This document shows positions 27,108 through 36,309 of a stretch of DNA of 64,000 nt, one piece after another. The position numbers and the translations under genes are program-made. The notes beneath the pieces are model-generated. The model was not told where the DNA came from, did no database searches, and was given only the letters and a program-made list of their open reading frames with translations. Position 1 is the stretch's first letter; every line of letters begins with the position of its first letter. Source of the stretch: Nocardiopsis sinuspersici (lineage in GTDB: Bacteria; Actinomycetota; Actinomycetes; Streptosporangiales; Streptosporangiaceae); assembly GCA_008638415.1 (NCBI GenBank), contig VWVT01000003.1, positions 434,001-498,000 on the forward strand. The letters are read 5' to 3'.

Positions 27108-28700
27108 GTGCCCGACCCCGCACCCGGCCCCGAGAGACCTGATCCCGGAAGGCCCGGCCCGGAGAAACCGGGCTCCGGGACGCCCGGGCCGCGAACGGCC
27201 CCGCCCGGGGCGCGGCCGGGGCCGCGCGGACGCGGTCCCGTGGTGGTCGTGGGCGCCGGACTGTCCGGACTGGCCTGCGCACTGCACCTGCTGGGCGCGG
27301 GGCGGGAGGTCACCGTGGTCGAGCGCGAGCCGTACCCGGGCGGGCGTGCGGGGCGGCTCGACCTGGACGGCTTCCAGATCGACACCGGCCCCACCGTGCT
27401 CACCATGCCCGAACTCCTCGACGAGGCCCTGGGCGCGGTCGGCGAGACCGTGGCCGACCGCCTCGACCTGGTGCCGCTGAGCCCCGCCTACCGGGCCTCC
27501 TTCGCCGACGGCTCCTCGATCGACGTGTACACCGAGCGCGAGGCGATGGCCGCCGAGGTCGCCCGTGTGGCCGGACGGCGCGAGGCCGACGGCTACCTGA
27601 AGCTGCGCGACTGGCTCACCCGGCTGTACCGGGTGGAGATGCGCTCCTTCATCGACGCCCAGTTCGACTCGCCGCTGGACCTGGTCCGCCCCGACCTCCT
27701 CCGGCTCGCCGCGATGGGGGGCTTCGGCAGGCTGGCCCCGGCGGTGGGCCGCCACGTGCGCGACGAGCGGCTGCGCCGTATCTTCTCCTTCCAGTCGCTG
27801 TACGCGGGGGTGGCCCCCGAGAGCGCCCTGGCCGCCTACGCCGTCATCGCCTACATGGACACCGTCGCCGGGGTCCACTTTCCCAAGGGCGGGATGCGCG
27901 CGCTGGGCGAGGCCCTGGCGGGCGCGGTCGTCAAGGCCGGGGGGACCGTGCGCTACGGGGACGCGGTCGCACGGCTCGAACGCGCCGGTACGCGGGTCAC
28001 CGCCGTCGTCACCGGTGAGGGGGAGCGGCTGGCCTGCGACCAGGTGGTGCTCACCACCGACCTGTCCGCCGCCCACCGGCTGCTCGGCCACACGCCCCGG
28101 CGCCCGGTGGCCACGCGCTACTCGCCCTCGGCGGTCGTCCTGCACCTGGGCACCGACCGCACCTGGGAGCGGCTGGGCCACCACACCATCTCCTTCGGCG
28201 GAGCCTGGAAGCGCACCTTCGACGAGATCATCCGCCGGGGCCGCACCATGAGCGACCCCTCACTGCTGGTCACCCAGCCCAGCCACACCGACCCGGCACT
28301 CGCGCCCGAGGGCCGCCACCTGCTGTACGTGCTCGCCCCGGCGCCCAACCTGGCCGCTGGCGGCATCGACTGGGACCGGGAGGGGCCCCGCTACCGGGAC
28401 CACCTGGTCGAGGTGCTGGAACAGCGGGGCCTGGACGGGCTGGACGCCTCCGTGCGCACCGAGCACCTGGTCACCCCGGCGGACTGGGCGCGGCAGGGGC
28501 TCACCCACGGCACGCCGTTCTCGCTGGCGCACACCTTCGCGCAGACCGGTCCCTTCCGCCCCCGCAACACCGTCCCCGGGACCTCCAACGCCGTCCTGGC
28601 CGGATGCGGGACCACGCCGGGGGTCGGCCTGCCGACCGTGCTGATCTCGGGCAAGCTCGCCGCCGCCAAGGTGGTCCAACGGACGGGAGGGCGCCGATGA
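27108..28700 (+). CDS. crtI: Phytoene desaturase
   Basis: FAD-dependent desaturase that turns phytoene into lycopene. The 530-residue protein has a Pro/Gly-rich lead, the dinucleotide-binding motif [37 protein letters not shown] typical of CrtI, and the C-terminal AGCGTTPGVGLPTVLISGK motif. I start at GTG 27108 because GAGAGGAG precedes it at good spacing; a frame open to GTG 27069 has none. The stop overlaps the crtB start as ATGA. Confidence 0.95.
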   Translation: MPDPAPGPERPDPGRPGPEKPGSGTPGPRTAPPGARPGPRGRGPVVVVGAGLSGLACALHLLGAGREVTVVEREPYPGGRAGRLDLDGFQIDTGPTVLTMPELLDEALGAVGETVADRLDLVPLSPAYRASFADGSSIDVYTEREAMAAEVARVAGRREADGYLKLRDWLTRLYRVEMRSFIDAQFDSPLDLVRPDLLRLAAMGGFGRLAPAVGRHVRDERLRRIFSFQSLYAGVAPESALAAYAVIAYMDTVAGVHFPKGGMRALGEALAGAVVKAGGTVRYGDAVARLERAGTRVTAVVTGEGERLACDQVVLTTDLSAAHRLLGHTPRRPVATRYSPSAVVLHLGTDRTWERLGHHTISFGGAWKRTFDEIIRRGRTMSDPSLLVTQPSHTDPALAPEGRHLLYVLAPAPNLAAGGIDWDREGPRYRDHLVEVLEQRGLDGLDASVRTEHLVTPADWARQGLTHGTPFSLAHTFAQTGPFRPRNTVPGTSNAVLAGCGTTPGVGLPTVLISGKLAAAKVVQRTGGRR

Positions 28701-29674
28701 GCGCGGGAACCGCGGAACTGGACGCCGCCGGGATCACCGGCCGGCCGCTGCGGGAGGCCTACCTCAGGTGCCGGACGCTGCACGCCCACCACGGGCGCAC
28801 GTACTACACGGCCACGCGGGTGCTGCCGCCCGAGCACCGGCCCGGGGTGCACGCGCTGTACGGGTTCGCCCGCTGGGTGGACGACATCGTCGACGAGCCG
28901 CCGCCCGGCACCGCTGCTGACGAGCAGGCCGCGCGCCTGGACGGTATCGGCGCCGACCTCGCCCGGGTCCTGGGCGGGGAGCGCGCGCGGGACCCGGAGA
29001 ACGCGCCCGTGCTCAGCGCCCTGGCGCACACGGTGGACCGGTACGGGCTGCCGCACGCCTACTTCACCGCGTTCATGGCCTCCATGCGCATGGACCTGGC
29101 CGTCACCGGCTACCGCGACCTGGAGCACCTGCGCGAGTACATGTACGGCTCCGCGGCGGTGATCGGCCTACAGGTCCTGCCGGTCCTGGGGACGGTGGTC
29201 CCGCGCGAGGAGGCGGCCCCGCACGCCGCCGCGCTGGGCGAGGCCTTCCAGCTCACCAACTTCCTGCGGGACGTGGCCGAGGACCTGCGGCGCGGCCGCG
29301 TCTACCTGCCCCGGGACGTGCTGGCGGCGCACGGCGTGGACCGGGAGCTGCTGGAGCGGTGCGCGCGGGCGCGGGAGTCCCATCCCCGCGTGCGCGGCGC
29401 CCTGGCCGACCTGGTGGAGGCCAACCAGGGCTTCTACCGGCGGGCCGAACCGGGCATCGCCATGCTCTCGCCGGTGGCGCGCCCGTGTGTCGCCACCGCC
29501 TTCCGGCTCTACCGCGCGATCCTGGACGAGGTGCGCGCGGCCGACTACGACGTGTGGAGTGTCCGGCACCGCGTCTCGGACACCCGCAAGGCGGCCGCGG
29601 CCGTGCCCGCCCTCGCACGCTCGCTGGTCGCCCGGTCGCTGCGGGGCCGGGTGCCGCGCCCGCGCACCGGCTGA
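28697..29674 (+). CDS. crtB: Phytoene synthase
   Basis: Joins two geranylgeranyl diphosphates into phytoene. The 325-residue protein shows both squalene/phytoene synthase aspartate-rich motifs: ARWVDDIVDE near residues 55-65 and FQLTNFLRDVAEDLRRG near 185-200, with EYMYGSAAVIGLQ between. ATG 28697 overlaps the crtI stop, so translation is likely coupled. The Rieske gene follows after 128 nt. Confidence 0.95.
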   Translation: MSAGTAELDAAGITGRPLREAYLRCRTLHAHHGRTYYTATRVLPPEHRPGVHALYGFARWVDDIVDEPPPGTAADEQAARLDGIGADLARVLGGERARDPENAPVLSALAHTVDRYGLPHAYFTAFMASMRMDLAVTGYRDLEHLREYMYGSAAVIGLQVLPVLGTVVPREEAAPHAAALGEAFQLTNFLRDVAEDLRRGRVYLPRDVLAAHGVDRELLERCARARESHPRVRGALADLVEANQGFYRRAEPGIAMLSPVARPCVATAFRLYRAILDEVRAADYDVWSVRHRVSDTRKAAAAVPALARSLVARSLRGRVPRPRTG

Positions 29675-29802
29675 GGAGGCGGCCCCGCGGCCCGGCCGGT
29701 CCGGGCGGACGAACCGGCCGCCGGGACCGGCCCCGCCCTGCTTCGTGCCGCTTCGGACGGATCCGGCCCCCGGCCCCGGCCCGACGTATCTGGAGGAGTC
29801 CT

Positions 29803-30813
29803 GTGACACTGCCCGATCCCCGGCCGCGACGGTTCCCCCTGCGCCGCATGCCCGCCACCACGTGGGGGGCCCAGGAGCCCACCTGGAGGGAGGGCTCGCC
29901 CGCCGTCATCGGGGCGGCGCTCAAACGCGCCCTCGCCCGGCCCTCCGGGAACTGGTTCGTGCTGGCCGCGAGCACCGAGGTGCGCGCGGACCGGCCGTTC
30001 GGACGCGTCGTGGCGGGGACCGAGCTGGTGGCCTGGCGCACCCCGGACGGAACCGTGCACGCGGGGCCGGGCGCCTGCCCCCACCTGGGCGCCCCGCTGT
30101 GCCGGGGAGGGGTGGACTCCGGACGCCTGGTGTGCCGGTGGCACGGGCTGTCGCTGGACGGGGACGGGTTCCCCGGGTGGGACCCCTACCCGGTCCACGA
30201 CGACGGCGTGCTGGTGTGGGTGCGCCTGGACCACGCGGGCGGTGAGGACCCCCTGGAGGCTCCGGTGGTGCCCGAGCGTCCCGACCCCGGGGCGAGCCTG
30301 GCCGCGGTGGAGAGCATGGCCGGGCGGTGCGAGCCCGAGGACGTGGTGGCCAACCGGCTGGACCCCTGGCACGGCTCGTGGTTCCACCCCTACTCGTTCG
30401 TGGGGCTGAAGGTGGCCGAGGTGCCCCGGGGAGCCGATCCGGACCCGGACCGGATGGTGGTGGACGTGGGGTTCCGGGTGGCGGGCCGGTGGGGAGTGCC
30501 GGTACGCGCGGAGTTCCACTGCCCCGAACCGCGCACCGTGGTCATGCGCATCATCGAGGGCGAGGGGCTGGGCAGCGTGGTGGAGACGCACGCCACCCCG
30601 CTGGGCGTGGACGGGCGCGGGGTCGCGCGCACGGCGGTCATCGAGGCCACGGTGGCGAGCTCGGAGCGGACCGGGTTCGCGATCGCCAGGAAGGTGGCGG
30701 GGGCGGTGGTGCGCCCCGCCATGCGGATGACCGCCCGGCGCCTGTGGAAGGACGACCTGGCCTACGCCGAGCGCCGGTACCTGCTGCGGAGTACCGGCCG
30801 CTGGCCCGGCTGA
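29803..30813 (+). CDS. Rieske [2Fe-2S] protein (DUF5914 type) of the carotenoid cluster
   Basis: A 336-residue protein with a Rieske cluster site: CPHLGAP (Cys92, His94) and CRWHGLSL (Cys111, His114). The C-terminal part (about 165-310) matches what I recall as DUF5914, a domain seen in actinobacterial carotenoid clusters; it is not a standard mononuclear-iron oxygenase domain, as no clear 2-His-1-carboxylate set is obvious. Function in carotenoid modification is inferred from position after crtB. GTG 29803 has GGAGGAG upstream. It is convergent with crtU, and a palindromic repeat lies between them. Confidence 0.85.
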   Translation: MTLPDPRPRRFPLRRMPATTWGAQEPTWREGSPAVIGAALKRALARPSGNWFVLAASTEVRADRPFGRVVAGTELVAWRTPDGTVHAGPGACPHLGAPLCRGGVDSGRLVCRWHGLSLDGDGFPGWDPYPVHDDGVLVWVRLDHAGGEDPLEAPVVPERPDPGASLAAVESMAGRCEPEDVVANRLDPWHGSWFHPYSFVGLKVAEVPRGADPDPDRMVVDVGFRVAGRWGVPVRAEFHCPEPRTVVMRIIEGEGLGSVVETHATPLGVDGRGVARTAVIEATVASSERTGFAIARKVAGAVVRPAMRMTARRLWKDDLAYAERRYLLRSTGRWPG

Positions 30814-30840
30814 CGCGTCCTCCGCCTGTGCTCACCGGAT

Positions 30841-30895
30841 GATCTTGCTCCCAGCGGCACTCCCGACCGCCGACAGTGCCACCGGGAGCAAGATC
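30841..30895. repeat. Dispersed palindrome, copy 1 (between Rieske gene and crtU)
   Basis: Arms 30841-30861 and 30875-30895 (GATCTTGCTCCCAGCGGCACT and its near complement, 19 of 21 pairs) surround a 13-nt spacer. The stop codon of crtU (30894-30896, minus) overlaps the right edge. Copy 3 at 53770 is the same sequence in opposite orientation, with a nearly identical spacer. Confidence 0.8.
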
Positions 30896-32513
30896 ACCGC
30901 TGTGCGCCCCAACGCGTGCGCCGGGCCCGCCGGGCGAGCGCCCGCAGCGGGGCCGACCTGCCCCGCCGGGGCACGGTCCACAGGGTGTGCCCCGGCCTTC
31001 CCCAGCGCGACAGCAGCGCGTTGGCGGCGAGCAGGCCGCTGGTGGCCGCGCGTTCCATGAGCGCCACGGGCAGGTCCGTGCGCACGTGGTCGCCCGCCAC
31101 CACCACGAACGGGTCGGGGGTGGTCGCCCCGCAGCGGTCGCGGTGGCTTCCGGGGGCGAACAGCGGGCAGTCCGCGCGCGTCTCGTGCCGGGAGTCCACC
31201 GCACGGGCCCGCGCGAGTTCCGGGTAGACGGCCCGCGCCTGCTCCCACAACCCGCGCCGCTCGAACCCGGGGTCGCACCCCTCCTCCAGCGCGTAGGCGT
31301 GCAGTTCCACCACGGAGCCGCCGGTGCGCCGCGCCCACGCGCGGGCCTCGTCCTCGTAGCGCTCCAGCACACTGATGTTGTCCAGCGTCGGATAGCCCGC
31401 CGTGCCCAGGAAGGCGGGCCGGTGCGGGCGCACGGGCCGGTCCAGCCAGTAGCGTGACACCAGGAACGGGGGAGCCGTCTCCACACGGGCCATCCGGTCG
31501 CGCCACTCCCGGACGCCGGGCCCCCGCCCGTCGGGGAGTGGCCCGCCCAGTCCCGGCGAGGCCGCCACCAGGTCGCGCGTCCCGGCCGGGGTGGCGGCGA
31601 GCACCACGGCGTCGGCCCCGGTGTCGAAGGGTCCGCCCTCGGGCGTCCGGCCGCGCACCGAGAACCGGTGCTCCCGGCCCGGGTGGACCGCCTCGACCGG
31701 GGAGGACGTGCGAAAGCGCACTCCGAGCTTGGCGAGGTGGCGTTCCAGGGGGTCCCACAGCGCCTGCGGGAACGGTGAGCGCGGCACGTCGAACACCAGC
31801 CCCTCCGACGAGCCGAGGAAGTAGACGTGGAACATCACCGCCAGCTCGGCCGCCGACAACCGCCCCGGGTCGGCGAAGAAGCTGCGCGTGAACACCTCGA
31901 ACGCCAGGTGCCGGGCCGTGGGCGGGAAGCGCACCGCCTCCAGCAGGTCCCGGGCGCTCATGTGGTCCAGGCGCTCGTACACGCCGGGCACGTCCACGTC
32001 GAGCAGTTGCAGCGCCGCGGGCACGTTGACCCGGGCCAGGTCGCGCGGCGGGAAGCTCGGGCTGGTCGCCGCCAGGACGGCGGCGTTCCACGGCGGCGTC
32101 GGGGGCAGCCCCGAGAAGCGGTCGCGCGGGCCGTCCCGGTGCACCAGCGGGTAGTCGGAGAGCGGGACCAGGCAGTCCAGCCCCGGATCCGCGCGGCGCA
32201 GCAGGGCGCGCAGGTTGTAGTACTGGCGGAAGAACGCGTGGAAGCCCCGGGTCATGGTCGCGGGCGAGCCGTCGGAGAGCGTCGTGGCCCAGCCGCGCAG
32301 GCGGCCCCCGAGCGAGGGCTCGCGTTCGAACACCGTCACGTCCACGTCCCGCTCGGCCAGCGCGCAGGCCGCGGCCAGTCCGGCGACACCGCCGCCGACC
32401 ACGGCCACGTGGGGCACGGCCGCCGTGCGCGGTCCGGTGGGCGGCGCGGGCGGGACGGCCTCGGCCAGGGGATCGCGCACGTCCGGGGGCCGGGCGGCGC
32501 CGTCAGCGGACAT
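30894..32513 (-). CDS. crtU: Carotene ring desaturase/methyltransferase, isorenieratene synthase type
   Basis: An FAD-dependent enzyme predicted to aromatise beta-ionone rings (beta-carotene to isorenieratene). The 539-residue protein has VAVVGGGVAGLAAACALAER, EREPSLGGRLRGWATTL and MTRGFHAFFRQYYNLRALL, the usual CrtU landmarks. Its start ATG 32513 overlaps the end of crtT by 11 nt, so the two are co-translated. The last codons run into a dispersed palindromic repeat that probably also acts as terminator against the convergent Rieske gene. Confidence 0.9.
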   Translation of the reverse strand: MSADGAARPPDVRDPLAEAVPPAPPTGPRTAAVPHVAVVGGGVAGLAAACALAERDVDVTVFEREPSLGGRLRGWATTLSDGSPATMTRGFHAFFRQYYNLRALLRRADPGLDCLVPLSDYPLVHRDGPRDRFSGLPPTPPWNAAVLAATSPSFPPRDLARVNVPAALQLLDVDVPGVYERLDHMSARDLLEAVRFPPTARHLAFEVFTRSFFADPGRLSAAELAVMFHVYFLGSSEGLVFDVPRSPFPQALWDPLERHLAKLGVRFRTSSPVEAVHPGREHRFSVRGRTPEGGPFDTGADAVVLAATPAGTRDLVAASPGLGGPLPDGRGPGVREWRDRMARVETAPPFLVSRYWLDRPVRPHRPAFLGTAGYPTLDNISVLERYEDEARAWARRTGGSVVELHAYALEEGCDPGFERRGLWEQARAVYPELARARAVDSRHETRADCPLFAPGSHRDRCGATTPDPFVVVAGDHVRTDLPVALMERAATSGLLAANALLSRWGRPGHTLWTVPRRGRSAPLRALARRARRTRWGAQR

Positions 32514-33270
32514 CGGCGGGGCCCCCGCGGGTGTCGAGCGGGCGCCGGCCGACGAAGGTGTGCGTGACCCCGTACTGCCAGCCCGGCAGCGGAGCGCCGG
32601 CCACCGACGCGAATCCCGCGCGGCGCATCCGCTCCAGCAGCGCGGTCCGGCCGTCGAACTCCAGGACGCTGCGCCACAGGTACCGGAACAGGTCGGCGCG
32701 GCCGGTCAGCACCCTTCCCGCGGGGATCACCACGCCCCAGCACACCGCCGACCACACCATCCGGGCCGACACGGAGTCGGCCACGGAGTACTCGTGCAGG
32801 ACGATCCGCCCGCCGGGCCGCAGCAGGGCGCGCACGGCCGACAGCAGGGCGTCGGGATCGGGGCAGTTGCGGATCAGGTAGGCGCCGAACACCGCGTCCA
32901 CGGGTCCGTCCAGGTGCTCGGCCGCCCACTCGGGGGTGAGTTCCTCCGCCCGGGCCCGGTGGAAGGAGACCGAGGCGGGCCAGGGCTTGGCGCGGGCGGC
33001 CTCCAGCATGCCGTCCGAGGCGTCCACGCCCGTGATCCGGGCCCGGGGAAACGCGTGCAGCAGGGCGGCGGTGGAGGCGCCGGTGCCGCATCCGAGGTCG
33101 AGCAGGCGCAGCCCCGATCCGTCACCGGGCAGCCCCAGCCGCCTCGCGGAGATCCGCAGGTGGGCGTGGTAACCGGGGTTGGCGGCCACGAGCCGGTCGT
33201 AGGCCCCGGCGGCGTGGTCGAACTCGTCGGTGACCGCGCCGTCCTTCATCGCGTGCGTCGTGGTGTTCAC
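32503..33270 (-). CDS. crtT: SAM-dependent methyltransferase of the carotenoid cluster
   Basis: A 255-residue UbiE/class I methyltransferase. LRLLDLGCGTGASTAALLHA is motif I; GVDASDGMLEAARAK and DAVFGAYLIRNCPDPDALL are the next motifs. The place directly upstream of crtU matches crtT in the Streptomyces griseus crtYTU set, which is the basis for the symbol. The exact methyl acceptor is unknown. GTG 33270 follows GGGAGAG. Only 62 nt separate it from the divergent crtY, so promoters must be shared or overlapping. Confidence 0.85.
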   Translation of the reverse strand: MNTTTHAMKDGAVTDEFDHAAGAYDRLVAANPGYHAHLRISARRLGLPGDGSGLRLLDLGCGTGASTAALLHAFPRARITGVDASDGMLEAARAKPWPASVSFHRARAEELTPEWAAEHLDGPVDAVFGAYLIRNCPDPDALLSAVRALLRPGGRIVLHEYSVADSVSARMVWSAVCWGVVIPAGRVLTGRADLFRYLWRSVLEFDGRTALLERMRRAGFASVAGAPLPGWQYGVTHTFVGRRPLDTRGGPADVR

Positions 33271-33332
33271 GGACTCTCCCGGGACGGGTGTTCACTGCGG
33301 GCACGAACGGCCTCCCGGTGCATGCTGGGAAC

Positions 33333-34556
33333 ATGGCCGACTACGACGTGGCGATCATCGGCGGGGGAGCCGCTGGGCTCAGCCTCACCCACCAGCTCCG
33401 CGGGGTCAACGACCGACGTGGCCGGCCGTTGCGCGTCGCCCTGGTGGAGCCGCCGCCGGGCCCGCACACGCCTCCGCCGCGCACGTGGTGCTTCTGGGAG
33501 CCCGACGGCGGGCCGTGGGACGGCCTGCTGGCCGCCCGCTGGGAGCACCTGTCGGTGGTGGCGGCCGACGGGGCCGAGCACTCCTCCCCGGCCTCGCCCT
33601 ACGTGTACAAGATGCTGAGGTCGGCCGACGTGGACGCGTACGTGCGCGCCTCGGCGGGCGAGCACGTGGACCAGGTTCCGCTGCTGGTCACCGAGGTCCG
33701 TGACGGCGCGGACCACGCCGTGGTCCGGGGCCGGGAGTCCGGCGGCGCGGAGTCGGCCCTGACCGCCGCGTGGGTGTTCGACTCGCGGCCGCCCCGGCCC
33801 GCTCCGCGGGGGCGGACCCACCTGCTCCAGCACTTCCGGGGGTGGTTCGTGCGCACTCCTTCCGACGCCTTCGACCCCGACGCGGCCGTGCTGATGGACC
33901 TGCGCCCTCCCCAGCCGCCGAACGGAGTGGCCTTCGGCTACGTGCTGCCGCTGTCGCCGCGCGAGGCGCTGGTGGAGTACACCGAGTTCGGCCGCGAGGC
34001 GCTCACCACCGCCGAGTACGAGCGCGCGCTCAGGGACTACTGCGGACTGCTGGGGCTGGCGGACGTGGAGGTGACGGCCGCCGAGCAGGGGGTCATCCCG
34101 ATGACCGACGCACGCTTCCGGCCCCGTGCGGGGCGGCGCGTGTTCCGGCTGGGCACGGCGGGAGGAGCCACCCGGCCCTCGACCGGGTACACGTTCAGCG
34201 GGGTGCGGCGCCAGACGGCGGCCGTGGCGCGGGCGCTGGCGGAGGGGCGCGTCCCGGTACCGCCGGTGCCGCACCGGCGCCGCCACCTGGCCATGGACGC
34301 GGTCATGCTGCGGGCCCTGGACACCGGCCGGGTCCGGGGCGCGGAGTTCTTCGCCGGGCTGTTCGCGGCCAACCGCTTCGGGGACGTGCTGGCCTTCCTG
34401 GACGGGGGGTCGCGCCTGCGCCGGGAACTGGCCATGGGGTTCACGACCCCGGTGGCGGCCATGTCGCTGACCAGCCTGGACCAGGCGTGGTACTCCCTGC
34501 GCACCAGGCGGGCTCCCCGGGAGCGGGTGAGCCGGACACGGACACGAGGCCGCTGA
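33333..34556 (+). CDS. crtY: Lycopene beta-cyclase (CrtY type)
   Basis: Flavoprotein cyclising lycopene to beta-carotene. The 407 residues begin MADYDVAIIGGGAAGLSLTH (FAD site), continue with RTWCFWEPDGGPWDGLLAAR, a CrtY signature, and VEYTEFGREAL, which holds the acidic residue region used in cyclisation, then GTAGGATRPSTGYTFSGVRR. ATG 33333 is preceded by GGGAAC. The set crtE, I, B, U, T and Y together predicts an aromatic carotenoid such as isorenieratene. Confidence 0.94.
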   Translation: MADYDVAIIGGGAAGLSLTHQLRGVNDRRGRPLRVALVEPPPGPHTPPPRTWCFWEPDGGPWDGLLAARWEHLSVVAADGAEHSSPASPYVYKMLRSADVDAYVRASAGEHVDQVPLLVTEVRDGADHAVVRGRESGGAESALTAAWVFDSRPPRPAPRGRTHLLQHFRGWFVRTPSDAFDPDAAVLMDLRPPQPPNGVAFGYVLPLSPREALVEYTEFGREALTTAEYERALRDYCGLLGLADVEVTAAEQGVIPMTDARFRPRAGRRVFRLGTAGGATRPSTGYTFSGVRRQTAAVARALAEGRVPVPPVPHRRRHLAMDAVMLRALDTGRVRGAEFFAGLFAANRFGDVLAFLDGGSRLRRELAMGFTTPVAAMSLTSLDQAWYSLRTRRAPRERVSRTRTRGR

Positions 34557-34629
34557 CCAGGCGGTTCGGCTTGTGATGCGCGCCCCGGTGGCCGACCCTT
34601 TCCGAGAGGGCACCGAAGGGGGAGGCACC

Positions 34630-34722
34630 ATGGACACGGACACGGACACGGACGCCAGGGGCGCGGACGTCGGGGGCGCGGACGGCCGCCGCCGTACCGG
34701 CGTGGCCGGGGCGGCGGGATGA
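34630..34722 (+). CDS. Possible 30-residue leader peptide coupled to the SDR gene
   Basis: A short frame starting ATG 34630 just after AGGGGGAGGCACC, a strong ribosome-binding site, and ending TGA 34720-34722, which overlaps the ATG of the SDR gene (ATGA). It begins MDTDTDTDARGADVGG because of a hexanucleotide repeat (GACACG)x3. The SDR gene itself lacks a good ribosome-binding site, so re-initiation from this frame is a reasonable way to translate it. The peptide resembles nothing I know. Confidence 0.45.
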   Translation: MDTDTDTDARGADVGGADGRRRTGVAGAAG

Positions 34723-36194
34723 CGGCGGGGCCGTCCACCCTGGTCACCGGGGCCACCGGCTACATCGGCGGGCGCCTGGTCCCGGAACTGCTCGACGCCG
34801 GGTACCGGGTCCGCTGCCTGGCCCGCACCCCGGACAAGCTGCGCGACCAGCCCTGGCGTGACCGCGTGGAGGTGGTCCGGGGCGACGTCGTCAGCGGTGA
34901 GGGCCTCGACGAGGCGCTCCGGGACGTGGACACCGCCTACTACCTCGTGCACTCGATGTCCGGCGGGCGAGACTTCGGGCACACCGACGCCGAGGCGGCG
35001 CGCAACGTCGCGCGCGCGGCGGAGGCGGCCGGGACGTCCCGCCTGGTCTACCTGGGCGGACTCGCACCGGAGGGGGTCGGCCTGTCGCCGCACATGGCCT
35101 CGCGCGAGGAGGTCGGCCGGATCCTGCTGGAGTCGGGTGTGCCCACCGCCGTGCTGCGCGCCGCGGTGATCCTCGGTTCCGGGTCGGCCTCCTTCGAGAT
35201 GCTGCGCCACCTCACCGAGCGCCTGCCGGTGATGACCACGCCCCGGTGGGTGCGCAGCCGCGTGCAGCCGATCGCCGTGCGCGACGTGCTGCGGCTGCTG
35301 GTCGGGGCGGCCGGGCTGCCCGAGGGAGTGAACCGGACCTTCGACATCGGCGGCCCGGAGGTGCTCACCTACGCGGAGATGGTCCGGCGCTTCGCGCGCG
35401 TGGCGGGGATCCCCAGGAGGACGATCATCCCCGTCCCGGTGCTCACACCGGGGCTGTCCAGCCTGTGGGTGGGACTGGTGACGCCGGTTCCGCCGGCGAT
35501 CGCCCGACCCCTCGTGGAGTCGCTGCGCCACGACGCCGTGGTCGGTGAGGACGACCTGTCCGCGCTGCTGGGGGACCACGACAGGCTCGGCTTCGACCAC
35601 GCGGTGGAGCTGGCCCTGCGCAGTACCGCCGAGTCCCGCGTGGCCACCTGGTGGTCCTCGGCGGCCTGGCCGAGCGCCCCGTCCGATCCGCTGCCGACCG
35701 ACCCCGACTGGGCGGGCGGCAGCCTCTACACCGACGTCCGGGCCCGCTACGTGGACGCCGGCCCCGAGGCGGTGTGGAGGGTGGTCGAGGGGATCGGCGG
35801 TGAGAACGGCTGGTACTCGTGGCCCCTGGCCTGGGCGGCGCGCGGGTGGATCGACCTGGCCGTGGGCGGGGTCGGTCCGCGCCGCGGACGGCGCGATCCC
35901 TCGCGGCTGCGGGTGGGCGACTCCCTGGACTTCTGGAGGGTGGAGGAGGTCGTCCCGGGCGTGCTGCTGCGCCTGCGGGCGGAGATGCGGCTGCCGGGCC
36001 CGGCCTGGCTGGAGCTGGGCGTGAGCCGTGTGCGCGGGCGCACGGTCTACCACCAGCGCGCGCTCTTCCACCCGCGCGGCCTGGCGGGACACCTGTACTG
36101 GAAGGCCGTGACGCCCTTCCACGGGGCCGTGTTCGGTTCCATGGCCGACAACATCGTCGCGACGGCCGAGCGGGAGGACGCCGAGCGCCGCTGA
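34719..36194 (+). CDS. SDR-family NAD(P)-binding protein with C-terminal DUF2867 domain
   Basis: A 491-residue two-domain protein. The N-terminal atypical short-chain dehydrogenase domain starts STLVTGATGYIGGRLVPELL and has DTAYYLVHSMSGGRDF and SRLVYLGGLAP; the classical YxxxK pair is not evident, as in NmrA/complex-I-type SDRs. From ~330 onward (YTDVRARYVDAGPEAVWRVV, GENGWYSWPLAWAARGWIDL) it matches DUF2867, a START-like fold. It may act on or sense a hydrophobic ligand; a carotenoid link is inferred only from adjacency to crtY. Confidence 0.88.
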   Translation: MTAGPSTLVTGATGYIGGRLVPELLDAGYRVRCLARTPDKLRDQPWRDRVEVVRGDVVSGEGLDEALRDVDTAYYLVHSMSGGRDFGHTDAEAARNVARAAEAAGTSRLVYLGGLAPEGVGLSPHMASREEVGRILLESGVPTAVLRAAVILGSGSASFEMLRHLTERLPVMTTPRWVRSRVQPIAVRDVLRLLVGAAGLPEGVNRTFDIGGPEVLTYAEMVRRFARVAGIPRRTIIPVPVLTPGLSSLWVGLVTPVPPAIARPLVESLRHDAVVGEDDLSALLGDHDRLGFDHAVELALRSTAESRVATWWSSAAWPSAPSDPLPTDPDWAGGSLYTDVRARYVDAGPEAVWRVVEGIGGENGWYSWPLAWAARGWIDLAVGGVGPRRGRRDPSRLRVGDSLDFWRVEEVVPGVLLRLRAEMRLPGPAWLELGVSRVRGRTVYHQRALFHPRGLAGHLYWKAVTPFHGAVFGSMADNIVATAEREDAERR

Positions 36195-36278
36195 CACCCG
36201 GTCCCTCGGCCCCGTCCGGTGGGCGGACGGGGTAGGGTCGCGTCCAGCAAATGCTCGCAAAACGAGATACTCACTATC

Positions 36279-36291
36279 CGAGTCGGACTCG
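36279..36291. promoter_or_regulatory. 13-bp palindrome upstream of the MMPL gene
   Basis: CGAGTCGGACTCG is a perfect palindrome around one central base, 19-31 nt before the MMPL start, in a locally A/T-richer stretch (36249-36280) that also contains CTCG...CGAG. It may be a repressor operator overlapping the promoter. No regulator gene is adjacent. Confidence 0.35.
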
Positions 36292-36309
36292 ACGGGAGAG
36301 GGACCGAAC

